From Bradyrhizobium sp. Y36 (GTDB lineage: Bacteria; Pseudomonadota; Alphaproteobacteria; Rhizobiales; Xanthobacteraceae): DNA of 64,000 nt. The stretch covers positions 186,001-250,000 of the forward strand of contig NZ_NWTI01000005.1 in the NCBI RefSeq assembly GCF_002531575.1. The letters run 5' to 3'. The position numbers and the translations under genes were made by a program. Position 1 is the stretch's first letter, and every line of letters begins with the position of its first letter. This document shows, piece after piece, positions 1 to 9,570 of the stretch. The notes beneath the pieces were generated by a model that was given only the letters and a program-made list of their open reading frames with translations, did not search any database and had not been told where the DNA came from.

Positions 1-102
1 ACCTAGCCGCTGTCAAATCAAGGCTTGCAGAGACTCCCTTGAAGTGCATCCTTCACAAGCAATTCAATGGTTTGCCTGGGCTCGACCCTGTAAAGACGTG
101 CC

Positions 103-942
103 ATGCTGACAAGAGTTCCCCTGCGTGCGGCGATTGGCGTCGCGACAACCCTGCTTGCGTCGTGTCTGGCCATCGCAGCCCACGCCGATGACGCCTCGCC
201 ATGGCAGCGCGACGGACATTCCGCCGTGCGGCTGTTGGCGGGATCGCGCAGCGGCGCCGTGCTGCTCGGCGGTATCGCCTTCCAGCTCCAGCAGGGGTGG
301 AAGACCTACTGGCGCATCCCCGGCGACTCCGGCGTTCCGCCGCGGTTCGACTTCTCGAAGTCGGACAATGTCGAGGCGGTGACGGTGATGTGGCCTGCGC
401 CGTTGAAATTCGACGACGGCGCGGGCGGCCATTCGATCGGCTATCACGACCAGATCGTGCTGCCGTTGCGCATCGTTGCCAAGGCGGCCGACAAGCCCGT
501 GACCTTGCGCGCCGAGATCAATTACGCGGTGTGCGAGAAGCTCTGCATTCCGGTCGAGGTCAAGGCCGAGCTCGGCTTCAACAGCGTCGCCTCGACCGAG
601 GATGCGAACCTGCGTGCGGCGCTCGACACCGTGCCCAAGCCCGCCAATATCGGAGATCCCAATCCGCTCACCATCCGCGACGTCAAGCGCGACGGAGCCA
701 AGAGCGTGGTGGTCGACGTGGTCACGCCCGACAGCCGCAACGTCAATCTGTACGTGGAAGGGCCAACGCCCGATTGGGCGCTGCCGATTCCGGAGCCGGT
801 CAAGGACAGCCCGGCCGGCGTGAAGCGCTTCTCGTTCGAGCTCGACGGATTGCCGCCGGGCGCCAAGCCCGATGGCGCAGCGCTGAAATTCACGCTGGTC
901 GGGCCGGAGAAGTCGTACGAGTTCAATACCAACCTGGAATAG
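103..942 (+). CDS. Secreted DsbD N-terminal-domain-like protein
   Basis: The 279-residue product has a clear signal peptide (about residues 1-28, ending AIAAHA) and then one beta-rich domain like the periplasmic N-terminal domain of DsbD. A conserved Cys pair is visible as CEKLC at residues 144-148, the position where this domain family carries its redox-active or structural disulfide. There are no membrane segments after the signal and no thioredoxin domain, so this is only the thiol-accepting domain, not a whole DsbD. It probably works in the periplasm in thiol-disulfide exchange or cytochrome/metal-site maturation, but partner and substrate are not shown by the sequence. It starts at ATG 103 and stands alone. 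The 102 bases before it hold no gene that I can see. Confidence 0.8.
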   Translation: MLTRVPLRAAIGVATTLLASCLAIAAHADDASPWQRDGHSAVRLLAGSRSGAVLLGGIAFQLQQGWKTYWRIPGDSGVPPRFDFSKSDNVEAVTVMWPAPLKFDDGAGGHSIGYHDQIVLPLRIVAKAADKPVTLRAEINYAVCEKLCIPVEVKAELGFNSVASTEDANLRAALDTVPKPANIGDPNPLTIRDVKRDGAKSVVVDVVTPDSRNVNLYVEGPTPDWALPIPEPVKDSPAGVKRFSFELDGLPPGAKPDGAALKFTLVGPEKSYEFNTNLE

Positions 943-970
943 GTCGTCGCGGACGGAGTCACCGAGCCGA

Positions 971-1180
971 TCAGGATACGGGGCAGGCCTTCGAGGCCTG
1001 CTTTTCCTGCAGTTTCTTCGTGCAATATGTGCTGCATCGCTGGCCGCCGACCTTGGCGCAGTAGGCCAGGCACTTCTCGTATGAGCATCCCCACGCGTCC
1101 GCCCGCGCAGGTGTCGGGGAAGATAGCTCGATACAGGTGATCGCGGCGAGAGCGGTCAGACACGCCAGACATCGATACAT
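971..1180 (-). CDS. Small secreted Cys-rich protein
   Basis: The 69-residue product has a signal peptide (residues 1-27, ending PARA) and a mature part of about 42 residues with six Cys. The spacing is C-x4-C-x3-C-x7-C-x3-C-x12-C, which contains two CX3C pairs. A strong ribosome binding site (AGGAGG) lies just upstream of the ATG at 1180, which supports it as a real gene although it is short. It is convergent with the DsbD-domain gene and ends about 30 bp from it. Small secreted Cys-containing proteins are frequent in Bradyrhizobium, but I cannot assign this one to a named family. Function unknown; a disulfide-stabilised periplasmic or extracellular peptide is an inference. Confidence 0.6.
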   Translation of the reverse strand: MYRCLACLTALAAITCIELSSPTPARADAWGCSYEKCLAYCAKVGGQRCSTYCTKKLQEKQASKACPVS

Positions 1181-1525
1181 AATCCCTCCTCTTGAAAGCC
1201 ATGATCAACAAACGTCGACCCGAGAATCGAAGGCTGCCAAGAATTGGAGATACCCACTCGAAAAGTCCGACACCTGGGCAAAATCTCGGCGCGCGCTCGG
1301 TCGCGCAAATTCCAACTGAAACCAATATGCGGATATCCTAGCAGCACAGCTCCACCCCGCAAGGAGGCAGATGTGCTGCTGCGCGCCAGCTCTCGCCCTG
1401 GCGGCTGAGCGACGATCCAACCGAATCTTAACGAATGGTTGCTAAGCCCCAGGGCTGCTGGGCAAAGCTGCTGGGGCAAGCCTGCCGCAGCATGCGGGAT
1501 GCCTTGGGGGCTCGTCGTGGCCGTG
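1181..1525. other. Gene-free stretch upstream of flippase
   Basis: No convincing gene is seen on either strand in these 345 bases. It carries the leader of the minus-strand Cys-rich gene and, near 1446-1477, an imperfect hairpin with GCCCCAG/CTGGGGC arms just before the flippase gene. No promoter could be placed with confidence. Confidence 0.4.
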
Positions 1526-2884
1526 ATGGATGCACAACCCACAACGACCGGACCGGCCGGGCTGATAGCGCGCGTGCGCGCCAAGCTCAGCGGCGGATCG
1601 AGCGAGGCATCGCTGACGCGGCGGCTCGCCGGCACCATCTTCATCATCCGCGTGATCAGCGCAGGCATGGCCTATGTCTCGCAGGTGCTGCTGGCGCGCT
1701 GGATGGGCACGTCCGACTACGGCATCTATGTCTATGTCTGGACTTGGGTGCTGCTGCTCGGCAGCATGATGGATTTCGGCATCTCGGCCTCCGCGCAGAA
1801 GATCATTCCGGAATATCGGGCCAGCGGCGAGCAGGCGCTGCTGCGCGGCTTCCTCTCCGGCAGCCGCTGGCTAACCTTGGCCGTGTCCACGCTGGTCTCG
1901 CTCGCTCTTGCCGGCATCGTCAGGCTGCTGTCGCCCTGGATCGATCCAGCCGAGGTGCTGCCGCTCTATATCGGCTGCATGACACTGCCCGCCTTCGTCG
2001 TCGCCAACACCCAGGACGGCATCGCGCGCTCGCATGACTGGATGCAACTCGGCCTGATGCCGCAATTCATCATCCGCCAGGCGCTGATCATCGGCATCAC
2101 GGGCGCCGCCTTCCTGCTCGGCTATCATCTCGGCGCGGTCGCCGCGATGGCCGCGAGCGCGGGCGCGGTGTGGATCGCGATGACGGGGCAGATGGCGGTG
2201 CTCAACCGCAAGCTCGCCGATCATATTCCGTCCGGCCCCAAGACGTACGACATCCGCGGCTGGCTCGCGGTCTCACTGCCGATCCTGCTGGTCGAGAGTT
2301 TCTACCTGCTGTTGTCCTACACCGACGTGCTGGTGCTGCAGCAGTTCCGCCCCTCCGACGAGGTTGGCGTCTATTTCGCTGTCGTGAAGACGCTGGCGCT
2401 GGTCTCGTTCATCCACTACGCGATGTCGGCGACGACTGCGCATCGCTTCGCCGAATACAACGCCAGCGGCGACAAGGCGCGGCTGTCGGCCTATGTCGCG
2501 CACGCCATCAGCTGGACGTTCTGGCCGTCGCTGGCGGCGACGATCGTGCTGCTCGCACTCGGCAAGCCGCTGCTCTGGCTGTTCGGGCCGCAATTCACCG
2601 TCGGCTACGACATCATGTTCGTCGCCGCGATCGGGCTCGTGGTGCGTGCCGCGATCGGGCCGGTCGAGCGGCTGCTCAACATGCTCGGTCAGCAGAAGAT
2701 CTGCGCGCTGGCCTATGCACTGGCCTTCGTGATGAACGTCGTGCTCTGCATCGCGCTGGTGCCGCGCTACGGCGGCCACGGCGCCGCAGCCGCGACCTCG
2801 ATCTCCCTCACCTTCGAGACGGTGCTATTGTTCTGGATCGTGCGGCAACGTCTCGGCCTGCACGTGCTGGCATTTGGCAAATAG
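1526..2884 (+). CDS. Polysaccharide (O-antigen/LPS) flippase, MOP superfamily
   Basis: This is a polytopic membrane protein of about 452 residues with 12-14 predicted hydrophobic segments, in the Wzx/RfbX-type branch of the MOP flippase superfamily. Such proteins flip lipid-linked oligosaccharide repeat units across the inner membrane during exopolysaccharide or O-antigen assembly. I place the start at ATG 1526 (MDAQPTTTG...). The reading frame is open further upstream from a TTG at 1439, but that extension is Cys/Ala-rich and unlike the family. GTG codons at 1517 and 1523 are alternatives. No glycosyltransferase or polymerase gene lies beside it, so its polysaccharide substrate is unknown. 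Confidence 0.8.
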   Translation: MDAQPTTTGPAGLIARVRAKLSGGSSEASLTRRLAGTIFIIRVISAGMAYVSQVLLARWMGTSDYGIYVYVWTWVLLLGSMMDFGISASAQKIIPEYRASGEQALLRGFLSGSRWLTLAVSTLVSLALAGIVRLLSPWIDPAEVLPLYIGCMTLPAFVVANTQDGIARSHDWMQLGLMPQFIIRQALIIGITGAAFLLGYHLGAVAAMAASAGAVWIAMTGQMAVLNRKLADHIPSGPKTYDIRGWLAVSLPILLVESFYLLLSYTDVLVLQQFRPSDEVGVYFAVVKTLALVSFIHYAMSATTAHRFAEYNASGDKARLSAYVAHAISWTFWPSLAATIVLLALGKPLLWLFGPQFTVGYDIMFVAAIGLVVRAAIGPVERLLNMLGQQKICALAYALAFVMNVVLCIALVPRYGGHGAAAATSISLTFETVLLFWIVRQRLGLHVLAFGK

Positions 2885-3080
2885 GCCCCGCGCCCCTCGA
2901 TGCTTGCTGCCGTTGGGGGAACGGCTCTGTCAGCGCAGCCACGGGAACGAGGCAAAACGCCTCCGCTTCTTCTGCCCACGGCAAAATTTTTCTTATTCTG
3001 CCCAAGTGGTTGCGCGTTAGGGGAACTTTATTCTACGTCGTATTGCCTAACCGACGAGATCAACCTAAGATTCTCCTGAC

Positions 3081-3905
3081 ATGTTTGATCCACTCTACGT
3101 CGCCTCCGGATTTGGCGTCGGCCTGCTTGTCGGAATGACCGGCGTGGGCGGCGGTTCGCTGATGACGCCGCTCTTGATCCTGCTGTTCGGCGTGCACCCC
3201 TCGACCGCGGTCGGAACCGACCTGCTCTATGCCGCCGCCACCAAGACCGGCGGCAGCCTGGTGCATGGCTGGTCGCGCAGCGTGCACTGGCCGGCGGTGC
3301 TGCGGCTGGCCTGCGGCAGCATTCCCGCGAGCGCAGTGACTCTGCTGGTGCTGTGGAAGCTCGACCTCAAGAGCGATTCCGAGCGCAGCCTGGTCAATCT
3401 GGTGCTGTGCTTCGCGCTGCTGCTGACCGCGACCTCGCTGATCTTCCGCAAGTCGATCATGGAGCGTTACCGCGGCAGGCTGGAGCGTGTCGACGATCGC
3501 ACCACCGCGATTGCAACCGTGATCACCGGGATCGTGCTCGGCGTACTGGTGTCGATCTCGTCGGTCGGCGCCGGTGCGGTCGGCGTCACCGTGCTGCTGC
3601 TGCTCTATCCGCGTCTGCCGATGGTGAGCATCGTCGGCTCCGATATCGCCCACGCGGTGCCATTGACGCTGGGCGCCGGCATCGGGCACTGGGCGCTCGG
3701 TGACGTGGACTGGGCGCTGATGGGCGTGCTGCTGATGGGCTCACTCCCCGGCATCATCGTCGGCAGCTATAGCGCGACCCGCGTCCCCGAAACGGTGCTG
3801 CGGCTGACGCTTGCCAGCGTGCTGTTCGTGGTCGCCGGCAAGATCATGTTTGCAGAGCTCAATCTGTCGTCGGCGTTCGTGACGGCGCTGGCCTGGACGC
3901 ATTGA
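3081..3905 (+). CDS. TauE/SafE family sulfite/organosulfonate exporter (TSUP)
   Basis: The 274-residue membrane protein has about eight hydrophobic segments. Two related halves begin with the glycine-rich motif typical of the family (GMTGVGGGSLMTPLL near residues 20-34 and the SSVGAGAVGVT segment near 160). TSUP members move sulfur-containing anions such as sulfite, sulfoacetate or thiosulfate across the inner membrane. It lies about 3 kb from the sulfate-assimilation cluster but on the other strand with unrelated genes between, so a shared role is only a suggestion. The start ATG 3081 sits about 200 bp after the flippase. Confidence 0.85.
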   Translation: MFDPLYVASGFGVGLLVGMTGVGGGSLMTPLLILLFGVHPSTAVGTDLLYAAATKTGGSLVHGWSRSVHWPAVLRLACGSIPASAVTLLVLWKLDLKSDSERSLVNLVLCFALLLTATSLIFRKSIMERYRGRLERVDDRTTAIATVITGIVLGVLVSISSVGAGAVGVTVLLLLYPRLPMVSIVGSDIAHAVPLTLGAGIGHWALGDVDWALMGVLLMGSLPGIIVGSYSATRVPETVLRLTLASVLFVVAGKIMFAELNLSSAFVTALAWTH

Positions 3906-3928
3906 GCGGGAAGCGGATGCCCAGTCTC

Positions 3929-4017
3929 GTAGGGTGGGCAAAGCGAAGCGTGCCCACGTTCTTTCTCGATCGCCGAGAATGGTGGGCACGGCGCTGACGC
4001 GCCTTTGCCCACCCTAC
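3929..4017. repeat. Nested palindromic dispersed repeat
   Basis: A perfect 15-bp inverted repeat (GTAGGGTGGGCAAAG at 3929-3943, its complement at 4003-4017) encloses a second 9-bp inverted repeat (CGTGCCCAC at 3949-3957 and GTGGGCACG at 3982-3990). It lies between the convergent TauE and hydroxybutyrate dehydrogenase genes. Elements of this type are dispersed in Bradyrhizobium chromosomes. Here it may double as a bidirectional terminator. Confidence 0.7.
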
Positions 4018-4029
4018 GGCAGCGCGGAC

Positions 4030-4818
4030 TTACGCCGCGGTCCAGCCGCCGTCGATCGACAGATTGGTGCCGGTGATCTGCGCAGCGTCATCGCTGCACA
4101 GGAACAGAGCCAGCGCTGCGACCTGCTCGGAGGTGACGAACTCCTTGGTCGGCTGCGCATCGAGCAGCACGTCATTGATGACCTGCTCGCGCGTCAGGTT
4201 GCGCGCCTTCATCGTGTCGGGGATCTGCTTCTCCACCAGCGGCGTCCAGACATAGCCCGGGCTGATGCAATTGCAGGTGATCTTGTGGGTCGCAACTTCG
4301 AGCGCCACGGTCTTGGTGAGGCCGGCGATGCCGTGCTTGGCCGAGACATAGGCCGACTTGAAGGGCGAGGCGACCAGCGAGTGCGCGGACGCCGTGTTGA
4401 TGATGCGGCCCCAGCCCTTCTTCTTCATGCCGGGCACGGCGGCGCGGATGCCATGGAAGGCCGAGGAGAGGTTGATCGCGATGATCTGGTCCCACTTCTC
4501 GATCGGGAACTCCTCGACCGGCGAGACGAACTGAATGCCAGCATTGTTGACGAGGATGTCGACCGAGCCGAACGTCGTCTCGCCGAGCGCGATCATGCCG
4601 GCGATCTCCGCGGGCTTGGTCATGTCGGCCGGCGAATAGATCGCCTTCACGCCGAACTCGGACTCGATCTTGGCGCGCTCCTTCTCGATGTCCTCCGGCG
4701 AGCCGAAGCCATTGATGACGACGTTGGCACCGGCGCCGGCGAACGCACGCGCATAGGCGAGCCCGATGCCGCTGGTGGACCCGGTCACGACGGCGTTCTT
4801 GCCTGACAGACTACCCAT
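4030..4818 (-). CDS. bdhA: D-3-hydroxybutyrate dehydrogenase (SDR family)
   Basis: The 262-residue short-chain dehydrogenase has the NAD-binding motif TGSTSGIG at residues 12-19, NNAG near 92-95 and the catalytic Ser and Tyr-x3-Lys (YVSAKHG). The C-terminal SIDGGWTAA is typical of 3-hydroxybutyrate dehydrogenases. The enzyme interconverts D-3-hydroxybutyrate and acetoacetate with NAD, the step that follows polyhydroxybutyrate (PHB) breakdown. Its ATG is a single base after the stop of the patatin gene, so the two are very likely cotranscribed and translationally coupled. Substrate assignment rests on overall resemblance, since SDR specificity is hard to read from motifs alone. Confidence 0.85.
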   Translation of the reverse strand: MGSLSGKNAVVTGSTSGIGLAYARAFAGAGANVVINGFGSPEDIEKERAKIESEFGVKAIYSPADMTKPAEIAGMIALGETTFGSVDILVNNAGIQFVSPVEEFPIEKWDQIIAINLSSAFHGIRAAVPGMKKKGWGRIINTASAHSLVASPFKSAYVSAKHGIAGLTKTVALEVATHKITCNCISPGYVWTPLVEKQIPDTMKARNLTREQVINDVLLDAQPTKEFVTSEQVAALALFLCSDDAAQITGTNLSIDGGWTAA

Positions 4819-4819
4819 T

Positions 4820-5995
4820 CTATTCGCTCCTTTTTGCCGGGGGCGCGGAGACGTCCCCCGTGAGATCGTAAGTCACCATGGTCTCGCCGGACTGCGGCCG
4901 CTCGAGCCAGTCCTTGTGGCGCATCGACAGATGCACGTCGTTGACGCCGGCCTCCCAATGCTCGACCATGGCGACGTGCGAGAAATCGTAATCCTTCGAC
5001 GAGGATTCGTAGTTCTTGCTGCGGTAGATCAGATGCACCACGGTGACGGTGCTTTCACGCGATACCTTCGCGAGGAATTCGACGGAAGGGTCGTTCTTCA
5101 GATAATCGGGCAGTTTGGAAATCAAGTCGCGCACCGCCCTGCGGGCGTTGTGCAGCTGCTTGTTCTTGTCGGTGTTCATCCGCGTGCGGCTGGAGAAGCG
5201 AATGTCCTTCTCCCGCTCGGCGGCCTCCAGCAGCGAGGTCGGCAAATCGCCGCGGGCGGAAAACAGGTCGACCTGGAAGATCAGCATGTCGCGATCGACC
5301 TCGGCATCGAGCACATAGTCGAGCGGCGTGTTGGAGGCGATGCCGCCGTCCCAATATTGCTCGCCGTCGATCGTCACCGAGGGAAAGCCGGGCGGCAGCG
5401 CGCCGGAGGCCATGATGTGCTCGGGGCCGATTTTCTTGCCGAGCTTCTTGAACTCGTAATTGTCGAAATACTTGAAGTTGCCGGAGGTGACGCCGACTGC
5501 GCCGACCGACAGGCGGGTCTTCAGGTCGTTGATGCGGTCGAAATCGACCAGACGCTCCAGCGTCTTCTTCAAGGGCGCGGTGTCGTAATAGCTCTCGGCC
5601 TGCGGGCTGCCGGGCGGCCAGAGCGGCGCCGGCGGGACGCGCGGGACGAAGAAGCCGGGCACGCCGAAGGTGGCGATCAGCGCGGCACTCGTCGAGTTGA
5701 ACAGCTCGCGGCTGTGGTCGCTCTTGCCGATCGGTTTCCACGGCACCGGCGCCGACACCATCTCCCAGAATTCCTTGAGCCGCTTGACGCGGGTCTGTCC
5801 CTCGTTGCCGGCGATGATGGCGGCGTTGACGGCGCCGATCGAGATGCCGGCGACCCATTCCGGCTCGAAGCCGTGGCCGCACAGCGCCTGATAGGCACCG
5901 GCCTGGTAGGAGCCGAGCGCACCGCCGCCCTGCAGGACCAGGACGCGTTGCGCATTCGCGGGGATGCTGGCGGATTCCGGGTTACGATCGGTCAT
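4820..5995 (-). CDS. Patatin-like phospholipase / lipid hydrolase (DUF3734 type)
   Basis: A 391-residue cytoplasmic protein with the patatin fold. The oxyanion loop GGGALGSYQAG is near residues 24-34, the nucleophile Ser in GISIG near 52-56, and the catalytic Asp in the DGG motif (YWDGGIASN) near 210. The C-terminal half matches the DUF3734 extension. I use ATG 5995 (MTDRNPESAS); the frame is open to 6049 but the upstream part is not protein-like. It is first in a two-gene operon with bdhA. Patatins are acyl hydrolases. The coupling to 3-hydroxybutyrate dehydrogenase suggests action on PHB or its oligomers or granule lipid, which is inference. Confidence 0.8.
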   Translation of the reverse strand: MTDRNPESASIPANAQRVLVLQGGGALGSYQAGAYQALCGHGFEPEWVAGISIGAVNAAIIAGNEGQTRVKRLKEFWEMVSAPVPWKPIGKSDHSRELFNSTSAALIATFGVPGFFVPRVPPAPLWPPGSPQAESYYDTAPLKKTLERLVDFDRINDLKTRLSVGAVGVTSGNFKYFDNYEFKKLGKKIGPEHIMASGALPPGFPSVTIDGEQYWDGGIASNTPLDYVLDAEVDRDMLIFQVDLFSARGDLPTSLLEAAEREKDIRFSSRTRMNTDKNKQLHNARRAVRDLISKLPDYLKNDPSVEFLAKVSRESTVTVVHLIYRSKNYESSSKDYDFSHVAMVEHWEAGVNDVHLSMRHKDWLERPQSGETMVTYDLTGDVSAPPAKRSE

Positions 5996-6072
5996 GGGGG
6001 AACAATAGCAATGGCGCGCCACCGTGGCGACACTCCGCCGCGGCGTCAATGTATGCCGGGATCAAGTCTGGC

Positions 6073-6573
6073 TTATCGCTCGGTCGAGGCCAGGATCATG
6101 GTCCAGAACACCTTGTATTTGGTGCCGGGAGCATAGCTCGCCGCGATGCCCAATTTTGTGACACCGCTCTTGAGCATGTTGGCGCGGTGCGGGGGCGAGT
6201 CGCGCCAGCCGGAAAACGCTTCCGCCAGCGTATGATAGCCGGCCGAGATGTTCTCGACCGCCACGGTCGCCGGATAGCCGCCGGCGGCAAGGCGCTTGGC
6301 CAGGGGCGCGCGGACGTCATGGTCCATCTTGTTGGCCGCCGCCATGGCATTGGACTGGGATTCGGCGAGCCGCATCAGATCGGGGTCGACCACGACGGTG
6401 CCGAGCATGTTGTTCTGGCGGTATTGCGAGATCATGATCGCGGCCGCCTGCGCATCGAGCTTGGATCCCGGGGCGGCCATGTCGGTATACATCGACGGCT
6501 GCTGGACCGGCGCTTCGTTGCCGGCGCAGCCGGCAAGCAGCAAAGTGACGAGAATTGCGGCCGCAGCGCGCAT
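6073..6573 (-). CDS. CAP (SCP/PR1) domain lipoprotein
   Basis: This 166-residue protein has a lipoprotein signal (LLLAGCAG, lipidated Cys at about residue 15). It is followed by a CAP domain with the two characteristic His regions, KMDHDV and SPPHRANML. I start it at ATG 6573, because the extra N-terminal residues available from 6699 overlap a palindromic repeat region and would bury the lipobox. Bacterial CAP proteins are usually secreted or envelope-bound; activities range from lipid binding to proteolysis, so no precise role is claimed. It is the last gene before the sulfate cluster and is unlikely to be linked to it. Confidence 0.8.
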   Translation of the reverse strand: MRAAAAILVTLLLAGCAGNEAPVQQPSMYTDMAAPGSKLDAQAAAIMISQYRQNNMLGTVVVDPDLMRLAESQSNAMAAANKMDHDVRAPLAKRLAAGGYPATVAVENISAGYHTLAEAFSGWRDSPPHRANMLKSGVTKLGIAASYAPGTKYKVFWTMILASTER

Positions 6574-6680
6574 GTTTGGAGGCCCCCGAATGAGGGGCCG
6601 TTGTTGCATACCAACAATGGCTGAAAGGTGAATTTTGAAGAAAATCGACGCAAGTCGTTGCGGGGCAGCGCGGAGCGCTG

Positions 6681-6719
6681 AACCCGGAATCTCGCTCAAT
6701 AACCTCGGGATTCCGGGTT
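6681..6719. repeat. Inverted repeat of dispersed type
   Basis: Perfect 11-bp arms AACCCGGAATC (6681-6691) and GATTCCGGGTT (6709-6719) are followed by a GCGCGCCCCGGAATGACGGG tail. This resembles intergenic palindromic elements seen again at 18.3, 23.4 and 25.9 kb in the window. Confidence 0.55.
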
Positions 6720-6750
6720 CGCGCTGACGCGCGCCCCGGAATGACGGGAC

Positions 6751-7774
<1,024 letters not shown>

Positions 7775-7785
<11 letters not shown>

Positions 7786-8686
7786 GTGCGTCTTGTCCCT
7801 CGTCCAGATGATGTTCCAGAACGGTCTTGGCGATCAGCGTGATCAACGCCAGCATCGCCAGCAGCGAGGCGATCGCGAAGGCGGCAACGAACTGGTATTC
7901 GTTGTAGAGGATCTCGACCAGCAGCGGCATCGTGTTGGTCTCGCCGCGGATGTGGCCGGAGACGACGGAGACCGCGCCGAACTCGCCCATCGCCCGCGCG
8001 TTGCAGAGCAGCACGCCGTAGAGCACGCCCCATTTGATGTTGGGCAGCGTGACGCGGAAGAAGGTCTGCAGACCCGAGGCGCCGAGCGAGATCGCGGCCT
8101 CCTCCTCCTGCGTGCCCTGCTCCAGCATCAAGGGGATCAGCGCGCGCGCCACGAAGGGGAAGGTCACGAAGGTGGTGGCGAGCGCGATGCCGGGCACCGC
8201 GAACAGGATCTGGATGTCGTGGTCGCGCAGCCAGCTGCCGAAATAGCCCTGCGCGCCGAACAGCAGCACGAAGACGAGGCCGGAGATCACCGGGCTGACC
8301 GAGAACGGCAGGTCGATCAGCGTGATCAGGAAGGTCTTGCCCGGGAAATCGAATTTCGCGATTGCCCATGCGGCGACGAGACCAAACACGAGATTGAGGC
8401 CGACCGAGATCGCCGCAACCAGCAGCGTCAGCCTGATCGCAGCCATCGCCTCGGGCTCCGCGAGCGCGGCGAGATAGGCGGCGATCCCCTTCGAGAACGC
8501 GTGGGCGAACACCACGACCAGTGGCAGCACGACGAAGACGGTGAGAAACGCGATCGCGATCGTGATGACGGCAATGCGCACGGCCTTCGGCTCGGTGCGG
8601 AGATTGTCCCGCGCGAGGGCATCACGTGCACGGGTCTTCTCGTCGGACGAGGTGACCGGGCCTGAATGGACAATCTGCATCGTCAT
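7775..8686 (-). CDS. cysW: Sulfate ABC transporter permease CysW
   Basis: The 303-residue inner-membrane permease has about six membrane segments and the EAA loop typical of binding-protein-dependent permeases ([18 protein letters not shown]). It pairs with CysT to form the sulfate channel. A cytoplasmic N-terminus of about 40 residues precedes the first membrane segment. It starts 10 bp after the cysT stop and overlaps cysA by 11 bp. Confidence 0.92.
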
Positions 8687-8696
8687 GGTCCGCCCC

Positions 8697-9533
8697 TCAG
8701 CGCGCCGGGATCCGGCTCTGCGCCCAGCGCTGGAGCCGGTTGACGGCGAAGATGATGACGAAGGAGACGACGAGCATGACCACCGCGATCGCGGTCGCGT
8801 CGGCGTAGCGGAACTCGGAGAGGCGGATCACGATCAGAAGCGGAGCGATCTCGGAGACGTTGGGCAGATTGCCGGCGATGAAGATCACCGAGCCGTATTC
8901 ACCGACCGCACGGGCGAAGGCGAGCGCGAGCCCGGTAAGCAGCGCCGGCGCCAGCGAGGGCAGGATCACGCGAGTAATGGTCTGCCAGCGGCTGGCACCC
9001 AAACTGCCCGCGGCCTCCTCGATTTCAGGGTCGAGATCCTGCAACACGGGCTGCACCGTGCGCACCACGAAGGGAATGCCGATGAAGATCATGGCGACGA
9101 AGATGCCGACCGGCGTGAACGCCACCTTGACGCCGAGTGCTGCGAGCGGCGCGCCCAGCCAGCCCTTCTCGGCGAACAGCGCGGTGAGCGCGACGCCCGC
9201 AACTGCCGTCGGCAGCGCGAAGGGCACGTCGACGATGGCGTCGAACAGCCGGCGGCCGGGAAACCGGTAGCGCACCAGCGCCCAGACGATGACGCTGCCC
9301 ATGACGAGATTGACACAGGCCGCAGCAAAGGCGAGGCCGAAGGAGACGCGCAGCGCATTCAGGGTGCGGCGACTGGTGAGAATATTCCAGAACTGCTCGG
9401 GGCTGAGCTCGAGCGACTTCAGGAACAGCCCCGCGAGCGGAATGAGGATGATGACGGACAGCCAGGACAGCGTCAGTCCCATCGTGAGACCGAAGCCCGG
9501 CAATGTCCGGCGTCGTGCTGCGAGTACGCTCAC
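8697..9533 (-). CDS. cysT: Sulfate ABC transporter permease CysT (CysU)
   Basis: A 278-residue permease with six membrane segments and the EAA motif [18 protein letters not shown]. The N-terminus ([15 protein letters not shown]) matches the CysT/CysU branch. It lies 37 bp downstream of the binding-protein gene and 10 bp before cysW, in a single transporter operon on the minus strand. Confidence 0.92.
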   Translation of the reverse strand: MSVLAARRRTLPGFGLTMGLTLSWLSVIILIPLAGLFLKSLELSPEQFWNILTSRRTLNALRVSFGLAFAAACVNLVMGSVIVWALVRYRFPGRRLFDAIVDVPFALPTAVAGVALTALFAEKGWLGAPLAALGVKVAFTPVGIFVAMIFIGIPFVVRTVQPVLQDLDPEIEEAAGSLGASRWQTITRVILPSLAPALLTGLALAFARAVGEYGSVIFIAGNLPNVSEIAPLLIVIRLSEFRYADATAIAVVMLVVSFVIIFAVNRLQRWAQSRIPAR

Positions 9534-9570
9534 CAGGTCCCCTGCTAAAGCCTCTTAAGACTGCGCCCGG

